From Porticoccus sp041395745 (GTDB taxonomy: Bacteria; Pseudomonadota; Gammaproteobacteria; Pseudomonadales; Porticoccaceae): a stretch of DNA of 64,000 nt. Of this stretch, positions 1 through 7,524 are shown in pieces. The notes under the pieces are model-generated. The model was not told the origin of the DNA, ran no database searches, and saw only the letters and a program-made list of their open reading frames with translations. The stretch covers positions 372,001 through 436,000 of the forward strand of contig JAWKZV010000002.1 in NCBI GenBank assembly GCA_041395745.1. The letters are read 5' to 3'. The position numbers and the translations under genes are program-made. Position 1 is the first letter of the stretch, and every line of letters starts with the position of its first letter.

Positions 1-932
1 ATCATGTCGTTCATGGCCGCGTCGACAATGGCGAAGTTTTTCTCTTCCCCCGGTTTCAGATATTGCACCCGGGTCAGCAGGACTCCGGCATTGGCGGCAA
101 TGGAGCGGCCCGGTTCAAGTACCAGAGTGAGGTCTCGGTCTCCCAGCTCCTTGCGCAGTGCGGCAATGTAATCTGAAGGGTGGGGCGGTTGTTCGTTTTT
201 GTAGCGAACACCAAGGCCGCCACCGAGATCCAGGTGTTTCAGTTCGATACCTGAACTGGCGAGTTCATCCACCAGCGCCAGCACCCTGTGCAGCGCGTCG
301 ATGAACGGCGCAGTGTCGGTCAACTGGGAGCCGATATGGCAGTCCACACCGACGATGTTCAGGTTAGCCAGATCGCGGGCGCGCCGGTAAACCTCCGGTG
401 CCCGGTGAATGTCGATGCCGAATTTGTTCTGCTTCAACCCGGTGGAAATATAGGGATGGGTGTTGGCGTCCACATCGGGGTTGACCCGCAGGGAAATGTT
501 GGCGATCTTGCCGCACTCGCCGGCAACCCTGTTCAGCACGTCCAGTTCCGCCTCGGACTCCACGTTGAAACAGTGGATGCCCACTTCCAGCGCCCGGACC
601 ATTTCCTCCGGCTGTTTGCCAACGCCGGAGAAAATCACCTTGCCCGCATCGCCACCAGCGGCGAGTACGCGTTCCAGTTCTCCCACGGAGACGATATCGA
701 AGCCTGCCCCAAGTCTGGCCAGTACATTCAAAACGCCGATATTGGAGTTCGCCTTGACGGCATAGCAGACCAGATGGTCGCAGTCGCTGAGCGCGTCCCG
801 GTAGGCCATAAAATGCTCAGTCAGGGCCGCACGGCTATAGACATAGGTGGGGGTGCCGAAACGTTCGGCAACGGCAGTCAACGCCACCCCTTCGGCGAAC
901 AGTTCGCCGTTACAGTAGGTAAAGTGAGTCAT
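1..932 (-). CDS. lysA: Diaminopimelate decarboxylase, C-terminus cut by window edge
   Basis: PLP-dependent cytosolic enzyme that decarboxylates meso-diaminopimelate to L-lysine, the last step of lysine synthesis. The visible 310 residues start MTHFTYCNGEL and contain the PLP lysine in YAVKAN (K60), the HIGSQ motif and the GGGLGV glycine loop of the alanine-racemase-fold barrel. The family is about 415 residues long, so roughly the last 105 residues, including the C-terminal beta domain, lie beyond position 1. The start codon is ATG at 932-930. It lies 29 bases downstream of lptM on the same strand, the usual lptM-lysA pair; they probably share the promoter at 1150-1179. Confidence 0.95.
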   Translation of the reverse strand, partial: MTHFTYCNGELFAEGVALTAVAERFGTPTYVYSRAALTEHFMAYRDALSDCDHLVCYAVKANSNIGVLNVLARLGAGFDIVSVGELERVLAAGGDAGKVIFSGVGKQPEEMVRALEVGIHCFNVESEAELDVLNRVAGECGKIANISLRVNPDVDANTHPYISTGLKQNKFGIDIHRAPEVYRRARDLANLNIVGVDCHIGSQLTDTAPFIDALHRVLALVDELASSGIELKHLDLGGGLGVRYKNEQPPHPSDYIAALRKELGDRDLTLVLEPGRSIAANAGVLLTRVQYLKPGEEKNFAIVDAAMNDM

Positions 933-961
933 GGTCGGTATGAAATCTGGTACTGGTCTGG

Positions 962-1114
962 TCAGGATTGTTCTTCGTCGGCCGGAGCTTCCGGAGCGGC
1001 GGGGACTTCCTCAACAGGTTCCGGTGGCAGATACAGGGGACCCTTGTTGCCGCATCCTGACAGGCCAGCAGTGGATAGCGCTGCCAGCAGCACCAATGCA
1101 AAAATTCGTTGCAT
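962..1114 (-). CDS. lptM: Small LptM-type lipoprotein
   Basis: A 50-residue lipoprotein of the LptM (YifL) family, which in enterics associates with the LptDE lipopolysaccharide translocon. It has a short hydrophobic signal peptide and the lipobox LSGC with C21 as the lipidated cysteine, followed directly by the family signature CGNKGPLYLP. The tail is short, acidic and proline/alanine-rich. The start is ATG at 1114-1112. It sits immediately upstream of lysA and divergent from cyaY, the standard gammaproteobacterial arrangement. The LptDE role is family knowledge and is not visible in this sequence. Confidence 0.88.
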   Translation of the reverse strand: MQRIFALVLLAALSTAGLSGCGNKGPLYLPPEPVEEVPAAPEAPADEEQS

Positions 1115-1149
1115 GGAAAAACCCGTTTTCTATTTTTGATAAGCGGACG

Positions 1150-1179
1150 AGTATACCGGCTGTGGCCCATAACACTCAA
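1150..1179 (-). promoter_or_regulatory. Sigma70-type promoter for lptM-lysA
   Basis: On the minus strand a -35 box TTGAGT (1179-1174) and a -10 box TATACT (1155-1150) are separated by 18 bases and lie about 40 bases upstream of lptM. A second TATACT on the plus strand (1185-1190) could serve cyaY, but its -35 match is poor. Assigned by eye only. Confidence 0.5.
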
Positions 1180-1232
1180 TCGCGTATACTCCGCAGACCC
1201 TGTTCCAGCGTTATTTTGGAGCCCGTTCCATC

Positions 1233-1556
1233 GTGAAAGAATCTGAGTTCAATGCCTTGGTCGATGAGCTGATGTTGGCACTTGAAGAAGCCATTGATGA
1301 GAGTGGCGTCGACATTGATTATGAGACCTCTGCCGGTGTCATGACCCTGACAGTGGAAGCCAACGGCTCGAAAGTTATCATTTCCCGGCAACCGGCCCTC
1401 TGTCAGGTGTGGATTGCAGCAAAATCCGGTGGTTATCACTGTGATTACGTTGATGGCGAATGGGTTTGCGGGAGTACCCGGGAAATTCTTCCTGTCTTGT
1501 TGAACCGGGTGTTGGCGGAGCAACTTCCTGGCGGCATGGAGCCGTTGGTGCTCTAG
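1233..1556 (+). CDS. cyaY: Frataxin-like iron-sulfur assembly protein CyaY
   Basis: A 107-residue frataxin homologue that binds iron and modulates the IscS-IscU cysteine desulfurase/scaffold complex during Fe-S cluster assembly in the cytosol. The N-terminal helix is strongly acidic (DELMLALEEAIDESGVDID), which is the iron-binding ridge. It is followed by the beta-sheet core, with QVWIAAKSGG matching the conserved QxWxA.xxGG segment. Length equals the family norm. The start is GTG at 1233; no ATG lies nearby in frame. It is divergent from lptM-lysA, as in many gammaproteobacteria. Confidence 0.92.
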   Translation: MKESEFNALVDELMLALEEAIDESGVDIDYETSAGVMTLTVEANGSKVIISRQPALCQVWIAAKSGGYHCDYVDGEWVCGSTREILPVLLNRVLAEQLPGGMEPLVL

Positions 1557-1687
1557 TTTCGGTTTTATGTCTTCATCCGTCTTCAATGTGACCTAAAAAA
1601 ACGGAAAATCCGAACCGCCAGAGAAAGTGGCGAAATAGCTGCCAGCCTGATTGTGCTGGGTAATTAAGGTGTTTTTGCGCAAGGGAA

Positions 1688-2890
1688 GTGAAAGTGACGG
1701 AAGTAGTCATTGGTCGTCAGGAAATTCTGGATGCCCAGCTTGGAATTTATGCCTATGAGCTTCTCTTTAGGGGCAAGGATTTTGATCTGGCCACCAAGGA
1801 GGGCGCATCGGGTGCCACCGCCCAGATTATTACGGACACTCTCCTCGAGGTAGGGCTGAATGCTGTTGTTGGAGACTGCAAAGCTTTTGTCAATTTCACG
1901 GCCCAGAACCTGAGAGAGAAAATCCCTCTTTATCTCCCCAAAGACAGGGTGGTTGTTGAGGTTCTTGAAGATGTTGCTGTCGATTTGCGTATCATCAACA
2001 ACCTCAAGGAGATCAAGGCCGCTGGTTATACCCTGGCCCTGGATGATTTTGAAATGCACCAGGAATGGGAGCCTTTGCTGGAACTTGCCGACATCGTCAA
2101 GCTGGATGTTCTGGCAAGGCCCGTGGAAGACACTCTGGAAATGATAAGCAAGCTCAAGAAGTACGATCTGATGCTGCTGGCAGAGAAAGTCGAAACCAAT
2201 GAGATGTTCGAGGTGTTCCGGGATGCGGGTTGCGAGTTGTTCCAAGGGTTTTTCTTTAACAAGCCGAAGACGGTGGCAGGCAGGCGGTTAGGTATCAATC
2301 AGCTCGCAGCTATCAAGTTGCTGACAAAAGTCAATGATCCGGATGTTTCCTTCCCGGAACTGGCGACAATCATTTCCCAGGATGCCGGTTTGAGTTTCAA
2401 ACTGCTCCGCTACATCAATTCGGCCTTCTTTGGCTTGCCCAATAAGATTGATTCCCTGCCGCATGCAGTTTCCTACCTTGGCCTGAACGAGGTGCGTCGT
2501 TGGGTGAACATCCTGACATTGGCATCTCTGTCAGGGAAGCCGGGTGCTCAGTTCCAGCAGGCGCTGGTGCGCGGAAAAATGTGTGAATTAATCGCGAAAA
2601 GCTGTGGGGAGCCTTCGGGTAATTTATTCCTGATAGGCATGCTGTCCTGTATAGATGCCATTCTCGATATTTCTCTTGAGGATGCATTGGCGCAGATACC
2701 GGTGGGCACTGCCACCGTGGGTGCCATTCTCCATCATGAAGGGGTTGCAGGGTCTATTCTCGCTGACGTGATCAGCTATGAGCAGTGGAAAATGACGGAT
2801 GCCAATTTCCACAACAGCAACTTGTACGATCTTGGGCGTTTCTATCTGGAGAGTATTGGCTGGGCTGGAGGAATTCTCGGCCAGCTTTAG
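1688..2890 (+). CDS. Degenerate EAL-HDOD regulatory protein
   Basis: A 400-residue two-domain protein of the YuxH-like type. Residues 1-200 form an EAL fold in which most motifs are altered: YELLFR in place of EALLR, LDDFE in place of DDFGTG, and AEKVET in place of AEGVET. Residues 200-390 form an HDOD domain, a metal-free HD-superfamily fold used as a signalling scaffold. It probably binds partners or c-di-GMP rather than cleaving it; related proteins affect motility and biofilm. The GTG start at 1688 follows the good ribosome site AAGGGA. It faces the nitrate cluster tail-to-tail, and no functional link to it is apparent. Confidence 0.8.
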   Translation: MKVTEVVIGRQEILDAQLGIYAYELLFRGKDFDLATKEGASGATAQIITDTLLEVGLNAVVGDCKAFVNFTAQNLREKIPLYLPKDRVVVEVLEDVAVDLRIINNLKEIKAAGYTLALDDFEMHQEWEPLLELADIVKLDVLARPVEDTLEMISKLKKYDLMLLAEKVETNEMFEVFRDAGCELFQGFFFNKPKTVAGRRLGINQLAAIKLLTKVNDPDVSFPELATIISQDAGLSFKLLRYINSAFFGLPNKIDSLPHAVSYLGLNEVRRWVNILTLASLSGKPGAQFQQALVRGKMCELIAKSCGEPSGNLFLIGMLSCIDAILDISLEDALAQIPVGTATVGAILHHEGVAGSILADVISYEQWKMTDANFHNSNLYDLGRFYLESIGWAGGILGQL

Positions 2891-2905
2891 ATACGGTTTT
2901 CCCAT

Positions 2906-2943
2906 AATCTGGCAGGGCACCGAATCGCCGGGCCTGCCAGATT
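2906..2943. terminator. Long hairpin between convergent genes
   Basis: An 11-bp perfect inverted repeat (AATCTGGCAGG at 2906-2916 with CCTGCCAGATT at 2933-2943) lies between the convergent ends at 2890 and 2948. Neither side has a clear U-tract, so it may protect RNA 3' ends or act as a weak bidirectional terminator. Confidence 0.5.
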
Positions 2944-2947
2944 GCTG

Positions 2948-4894
2948 TCAATGTCTTAAAGGGGCGATCCCCACCTGAGGCATGTCCGCCAGGCCGATAT
3001 CCCTGGCGTGCTGTTCGAAGCCCTTGTTGCGCCAGAAAAACGCGCCGGGCATGGTGGTGGGAATCACCAGCACATAGAACAGTGCCCGACCCATCAGACA
3101 ACTGACCGTCAGTCCCAGCGCCAGTGCTGCCAGTACTGCCAGAGACAGCAGTGAATCCCCGCCAAATACCGCTGTTGCAACAGCCGCAATTGTCGTTGCG
3201 CCCAGCAGGGCATTTCTCAGCCAGTAGCTATTGCCGAAGGTGGTGCACTGCACGTAGTGGGAAGCAGCACCCTCGTGCTCGGCGGCGGTCATGTCGCGGT
3301 TGTGGCGCCACAGGCCAACAGCTTCGATGGCTGCGCCACAACCGATGAATCCCGCCACCAGCTGTATCCCGGCAGAAGTGTCAGCCTGTGCCATTAACAG
3401 CGCCGGAATCAGCAGCAAGCCGGTGGCCACTGCCCCCAGGGACAGGCCATTGCCGTAGAAGCTGGTGGCCACCTGCCAGTGGTTCCAGAAGGGGCGGGCA
3501 GGGATGCGGTAGCAGCGGTTCATGTAGTAGAGACCTGCGCCGCCGGAGAGGATGGCCAGATAGCCGAATACCGTTGCCGGGAAGGCCAGCGCTTGCACAA
3601 CTCCTTCACTCACTCGGCTACCTGTGACCATTTGCCAGAGACTGGCGAACAGGCCATTGGCCGGCAGGGCGCAGAGCAGGTGCAGTCCCAGAAATGCCAT
3701 AAACAGGGCGATGCCCAAACCTTCGCGGCAAACCGGCGAGTGTCGCAGATTGTTGAAGCCGCGATAGAAGCGCAGCGGTTTGCCCAGATGGGTAGTGGAC
3801 ATGAACAGCCCCAATCCCACCAGGCTGAGGCTCAAAGCCAGGAGAGGTGCGTACAGCGTTTGGCTGCTGAACCATTGCAAGGTTGGGTTGCCGATCTGCG
3901 CACCCAGAAAGACGACGGCGAAGGCGCCGATAGAGGCTTGGGACATCAGGGTAAACAGTACCAGGGGATTTTCCCGGGAGCTGAGGCGCTTGAGGTTCCA
4001 GGAGCGCTTGGTGCCGTGTTTCTTGTCAACTACCGGTTTGTAGTTGCCGTCCGCGTCCTTGTGGTATTTCACCGGCTGCGAATCGGTGCGCTTCATCTCC
4101 TCGGGCAGTTCCTTGATCTGCTGGAAGCGGATGTTCGGGTGGGTAATTTCCGGATCGGGGAAACCGGGGATAGAGACTTTCGCCTGTTGGCGGTTTTCCG
4201 GAATGTTTTCCACTACCCCGAAATCCAGGGCGTTGCCGACACAGGCGGAGACGCAGGCGGGTTTCAGGTTTACCTCCAGCCGGTCCACACACATATTGCA
4301 CTTGGAGACCTGACCTTTCACCGGGTCCAGTTGAGGGGCGTTGTAGGGGCACACCCAGGTGCAGTAACCACAGCCGAAGCAGGTGTCCGGATCCTGCAAT
4401 ACTGCGCCGTATTCCACGTGCTTGGTGTAGGCGCGGGTGGGGCAGCCCTTCAGGCACACCGGGTCGTCGCAGTGGTTACAGGCCATGGAAATATTGAGGC
4501 GCTGATAGTCCGGGAAACTGCCGCCCTCCACGTAACCAACCGAGCGAAATGCCAGGTGGGCCGGCGTTTCATTTTTCTCGGCGCAGGCGGACTCGCAGGC
4601 GTGGCAACCGATGCAATTGTCGGCGGTAAAAAAGAACGCGTGCTGTTTGTTGCGGTTGGGGTTGGTCCCGACCTCCGGGTTCTCATTGATATACAGCGGA
4701 CGGTCTTTCGGCAGTTTGCCCTCGGTCAGGTCCAGCAGGTCGATCTTCTGACCGTAGCGGTTGGTGTCCGCCACCTGTTTGTCGGACAGGAAGGCGTAGG
4801 GCTGCTCCTGGGTGCGAACTTCCCACAGAGTGCTGCCGTCGGTCTGTTTGGTTTCCACTACGTTGTCGGGCAAACCTTTTGCTTCGCTATTCAT
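2948..4894 (-). CDS. Four-cluster ferredoxin fused to DmsC-type membrane anchor
   Basis: A 648-residue fusion. Residues 85-220 are a DmsB/NrfC-type ferredoxin domain with sixteen cysteines in four groups (C94/97/100/104, C139/142/147/151, C172/175/178/182, C199/202/214/218), enough for four [4Fe-4S] clusters. After a hydrophilic linker, residues from about 310 to 640 form a DmsC-like integral membrane domain with about eight hydrophobic helices (for example SIGAFAVVFLGAQ). DmsBC modules move electrons between the quinone pool and a molybdoenzyme, so this protein is inferred to feed quinol electrons to the nitrate reductase encoded 16 bases upstream. There is no Tat signal, which fits a cytoplasm-facing Fe-S domain. 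The start is well placed after GGGAGG. Confidence 0.85.
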   Translation of the reverse strand: MNSEAKGLPDNVVETKQTDGSTLWEVRTQEQPYAFLSDKQVADTNRYGQKIDLLDLTEGKLPKDRPLYINENPEVGTNPNRNKQHAFFFTADNCIGCHACESACAEKNETPAHLAFRSVGYVEGGSFPDYQRLNISMACNHCDDPVCLKGCPTRAYTKHVEYGAVLQDPDTCFGCGYCTWVCPYNAPQLDPVKGQVSKCNMCVDRLEVNLKPACVSACVGNALDFGVVENIPENRQQAKVSIPGFPDPEITHPNIRFQQIKELPEEMKRTDSQPVKYHKDADGNYKPVVDKKHGTKRSWNLKRLSSRENPLVLFTLMSQASIGAFAVVFLGAQIGNPTLQWFSSQTLYAPLLALSLSLVGLGLFMSTTHLGKPLRFYRGFNNLRHSPVCREGLGIALFMAFLGLHLLCALPANGLFASLWQMVTGSRVSEGVVQALAFPATVFGYLAILSGGAGLYYMNRCYRIPARPFWNHWQVATSFYGNGLSLGAVATGLLLIPALLMAQADTSAGIQLVAGFIGCGAAIEAVGLWRHNRDMTAAEHEGAASHYVQCTTFGNSYWLRNALLGATTIAAVATAVFGGDSLLSLAVLAALALGLTVSCLMGRALFYVLVIPTTMPGAFFWRNKGFEQHARDIGLADMPQVGIAPLRH

Positions 4895-4910
4895 AGATTC
4901 GCTACCTCCC

Positions 4911-7100
4911 TTAGAAGCTGCGCCGCTCGAGATTCAGGCGCGCGGCTTCTTTTTGGTCCACGTGTTCGATGCGCACCGCGCACTGCTTGAAGGCGGGCTG
5001 CCTGGAATAGGGATCGAGCAGTCCCAGGGTCAGGCGGTTGACACAGTCGTGGAAGTGAAACGGGATAAACACCATGTCACGGGGGACCCGGTGGGTGAGC
5101 TGGGCCAGCACCACCGCATCGCCGCGGCGGGATACCAGCCGCACATAGGTCTGTTGCTCGATGCCCAGTGCCTCGGCGGCATCCGGGTTGATCTCCATGT
5201 AAGGCGTGGGACTGAACTTGTTGCAGTTGCCGATCTTGCCTGTGCGGGTGCGGGTGTGGAAGTGTTCAACCACCCGGCCGCTGTTGCACCAGAACGGATA
5301 GTTCTCGTCGGGTTTTTCGTTGTTGTCGCGGAATTTCACCGAGATCAGGTTGGCGCGGCCGTCCGGCGTCTGAAACACGCCATCGCTATAGAGGCGCGGG
5401 CTGCCTTTGAGGCCGTCGTCTTCCTGGGTGAAGGGCCACTGGATGCCCTTGGCTTGTTCGATTTTGTCATAGGTCATGCCGGAGATATTGAGGGTGCGAC
5501 CAGCCCCGACGGAGAGCTGTTTCATCTCCTCGAAGGCGCCTTCCGGGGTTTCCGGGAAATGGATTTTGGCGCCGTTCTCGAAGCGCTTGGCCATCTGGTT
5601 GAAGATCCAGAAATCCGGCTTGGAATCGCCATAGGGGGCGATCACATTGCGGATCAGGTTGACGCGCCGTTCGGTGTTGGTATGGCAGCCTTCCTTCTCG
5701 GCCCACACTGCCGCCGGCAGAAACACGTCGGCGTATTCGTTGGTTTCCACGTCCTCGTAGACGTCCTGGACAATCAGGAAGTCGAGCTTCTCGAACATCT
5801 TGCGGATGCGCGGCTGGTTGGGCATGGAGGTCAACGGGTTGGTGGCCACCAGCCACAGGCCGCGGATTTCGCCGCTCTCGATGGCAGGGAAGATGTCGGT
5901 CTGGGTCAGGCCGCGTTTTTCCGGGAAGAATGACTCGTCCACACCCCAGAATTTGGCGATTTCATCCCGGTGCTGCCGGTTTTCCAGCAATCGGTAGCCT
6001 GGTAAACCGGAGCAGGAGGACCACTCGCGAGTGCCCATGGCGTTGCACTGGCCGGTGATGGAGAGGCTGGTGCCGCCGGGCTTGCCGATGTTGCCGGTGA
6101 CCAGGTTGAGGTTGTTGATATTGGCGACCCCGTCGGAGCCGTGGGTGCTCTGGTTGATGCCCATGGTCCAGATGGACATAGCGCTGCCGGCCTTGGCGTA
6201 GAGCCGGGCCACGTGGCGGATCATGTCCTCGTCGATGCCGCAGATATGCTGAGCCTTGATCGGGTCGTAATCGGCCACTGTGGCTTTCAGTTCCTCGAAG
6301 CCGTTGGTGTGGGCATCAATGTAAGCCTGGTCGTGGAGGCCCTCGGAGATGATCACGTGCAGCATGGAGTTGATCAGCACACAGTCAGTGCCGGGGGTGA
6401 GGGGCAGGTGAATGTCGGCGAATTGGGCCAGCATGGTCACCCGCGGATCCACTACGATCAGCGGGAAATGCCGCTTTTCCCGGGCCTCTTTCAAGCGCCA
6501 GTAGATGATCGGGTGCTGTTCCGGCAGGTTGGAGCCGAATGCCATCAGACACTCGGTGTGTTCGAAATCGTCGTAGCAGCCGGGTGGGCCGTCGGAACCG
6601 AAGGAGCGCTTGTAACCGGACACCGCCGAGGCCATGCACAGGGTGGTATTGCCGTCGTAGTTATTGGTGCCGATGCATCCGCGCACCAGTTTACCGAGGG
6701 TGTAGAACTCCTCTGTCAACAACTGGCCGGTGGAGACGACGGCAAAGGAGTCGCGGCCGTATTTTTCCTGAATCTCTCGGATTTTGGCCGCGCTGGTGTC
6801 CAGAGCCTCGTCCCAGCTAGCCGGCTGGAATGGCTGTTGTTTGCCAGCGCGCAGCAGTGGCTGCCTGCCGCGCCCGGGGGAGTGGAACAGGTCGTGTTCC
6901 AGAATACCCTTGATACATAGCTTGCCGCGGTTGACGTCAGCACCGGCGTGACCGCGGCTGGTGACGATCTTGCCCTCGTCATTGAGCCCTATTTCAATGG
7001 AGCAGCCGGTGGAGCAGTAGTTACAGGTGGTGTACTTCCACTCCTTCACCTTTTTGGCCGGAATCAGGATCGGCTTGCGTTTCTTGCGTCCAAACAGCAT
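4911..7100 (-). CDS. nasA: Assimilatory nitrate reductase catalytic subunit
   Basis: A 729-residue molybdopterin oxidoreductase of the Nas/NarB group that reduces nitrate to nitrite in the cytoplasm. The N-terminus carries one [4Fe-4S] motif (C26, C29, C33, C62), then the bis-MGD-binding domains and a C-terminal molydopterin dinucleotide-binding domain (YPFWCNSGRVVEHFHTRT). There is no Tat signal peptide, which supports an assimilatory, cytosolic enzyme. It lacks the C-terminal BFD-like Fe-S extension of enterobacterial NasA (about 870-900 residues), so it resembles the shorter NarB type. It is transcribed after nirBD and before the ferredoxin-anchor fusion, its likely electron donor. Confidence 0.9.
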   Translation of the reverse strand: MLFGRKKRKPILIPAKKVKEWKYTTCNYCSTGCSIEIGLNDEGKIVTSRGHAGADVNRGKLCIKGILEHDLFHSPGRGRQPLLRAGKQQPFQPASWDEALDTSAAKIREIQEKYGRDSFAVVSTGQLLTEEFYTLGKLVRGCIGTNNYDGNTTLCMASAVSGYKRSFGSDGPPGCYDDFEHTECLMAFGSNLPEQHPIIYWRLKEAREKRHFPLIVVDPRVTMLAQFADIHLPLTPGTDCVLINSMLHVIISEGLHDQAYIDAHTNGFEELKATVADYDPIKAQHICGIDEDMIRHVARLYAKAGSAMSIWTMGINQSTHGSDGVANINNLNLVTGNIGKPGGTSLSITGQCNAMGTREWSSCSGLPGYRLLENRQHRDEIAKFWGVDESFFPEKRGLTQTDIFPAIESGEIRGLWLVATNPLTSMPNQPRIRKMFEKLDFLIVQDVYEDVETNEYADVFLPAAVWAEKEGCHTNTERRVNLIRNVIAPYGDSKPDFWIFNQMAKRFENGAKIHFPETPEGAFEEMKQLSVGAGRTLNISGMTYDKIEQAKGIQWPFTQEDDGLKGSPRLYSDGVFQTPDGRANLISVKFRDNNEKPDENYPFWCNSGRVVEHFHTRTRTGKIGNCNKFSPTPYMEINPDAAEALGIEQQTYVRLVSRRGDAVVLAQLTHRVPRDMVFIPFHFHDCVNRLTLGLLDPYSRQPAFKQCAVRIEHVDQKEAARLNLERRSF

Positions 7101-7161
7101 GACATCTTCCCGGTTCGGTATGCTTTTCTTATGGGTCGTTACTTAGGTTGCAGGAAAGGTT

Positions 7162-7512
7162 TCAGGAAATGACCACCTGCTCACCGACCAGCTGAATTTG
7201 GTAGGTGGGCACAGTGACATCATCATTTTCCAGGCACTGGCCGGTGGCCAGATCGAAGTGCTGTTTGTACAGCGGCGAGGCAACCACCAGGTGGCCCTGG
7301 ATATCCCCGACGATGCCCCGGTACAGGACATTGGCCTTGCCGATGGGGTCCCAATTGCCAATGGCGTAGACCTGCGGCTCTTCCTCCGGCAGGTAAAAAA
7401 TGGCGACCTGCTGGCCGTTCACCAGTGCGCAGATACCGGAGTTGGGAATCAGGTCCTCGCGCTGGCAGATCACCAGCGCGTTTTCGGAAAGTCTGTTTTC
7501 TGCGGTGTTCAT
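7162..7512 (-). CDS. nirD: Nitrite reductase (NADH) small subunit
   Basis: A 116-residue NirD subunit of the assimilatory NADH-nitrite reductase. It has a Rieske-like beta fold, but the Cys/His cluster ligands are absent, as usual for NirD: the positions expected for CxH hold GNWDPIG and SPLYKQHFD. It supports NirB in the six-electron reduction of nitrite to ammonium. I chose the ATG at 7512 because AGGAGG lies eight bases upstream; an in-frame TTG at 7518 is also possible. It sits 12 bases downstream of nirB and 61 bases before nasA, in one operon. Confidence 0.93.
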   Translation of the reverse strand: MNTAENRLSENALVICQREDLIPNSGICALVNGQQVAIFYLPEEEPQVYAIGNWDPIGKANVLYRGIVGDIQGHLVVASPLYKQHFDLATGQCLENDDVTVPTYQIQLVGEQVVIS

Positions 7513-7524
7513 CAGCAATGCCTC

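Noticed and set aside
3479..4990. 503-codon plus-strand ORF
   Set aside because: It lies fully antisense to the ferredoxin-anchor fusion, has no known motifs and reflects the high GC third-position bias of the real gene.
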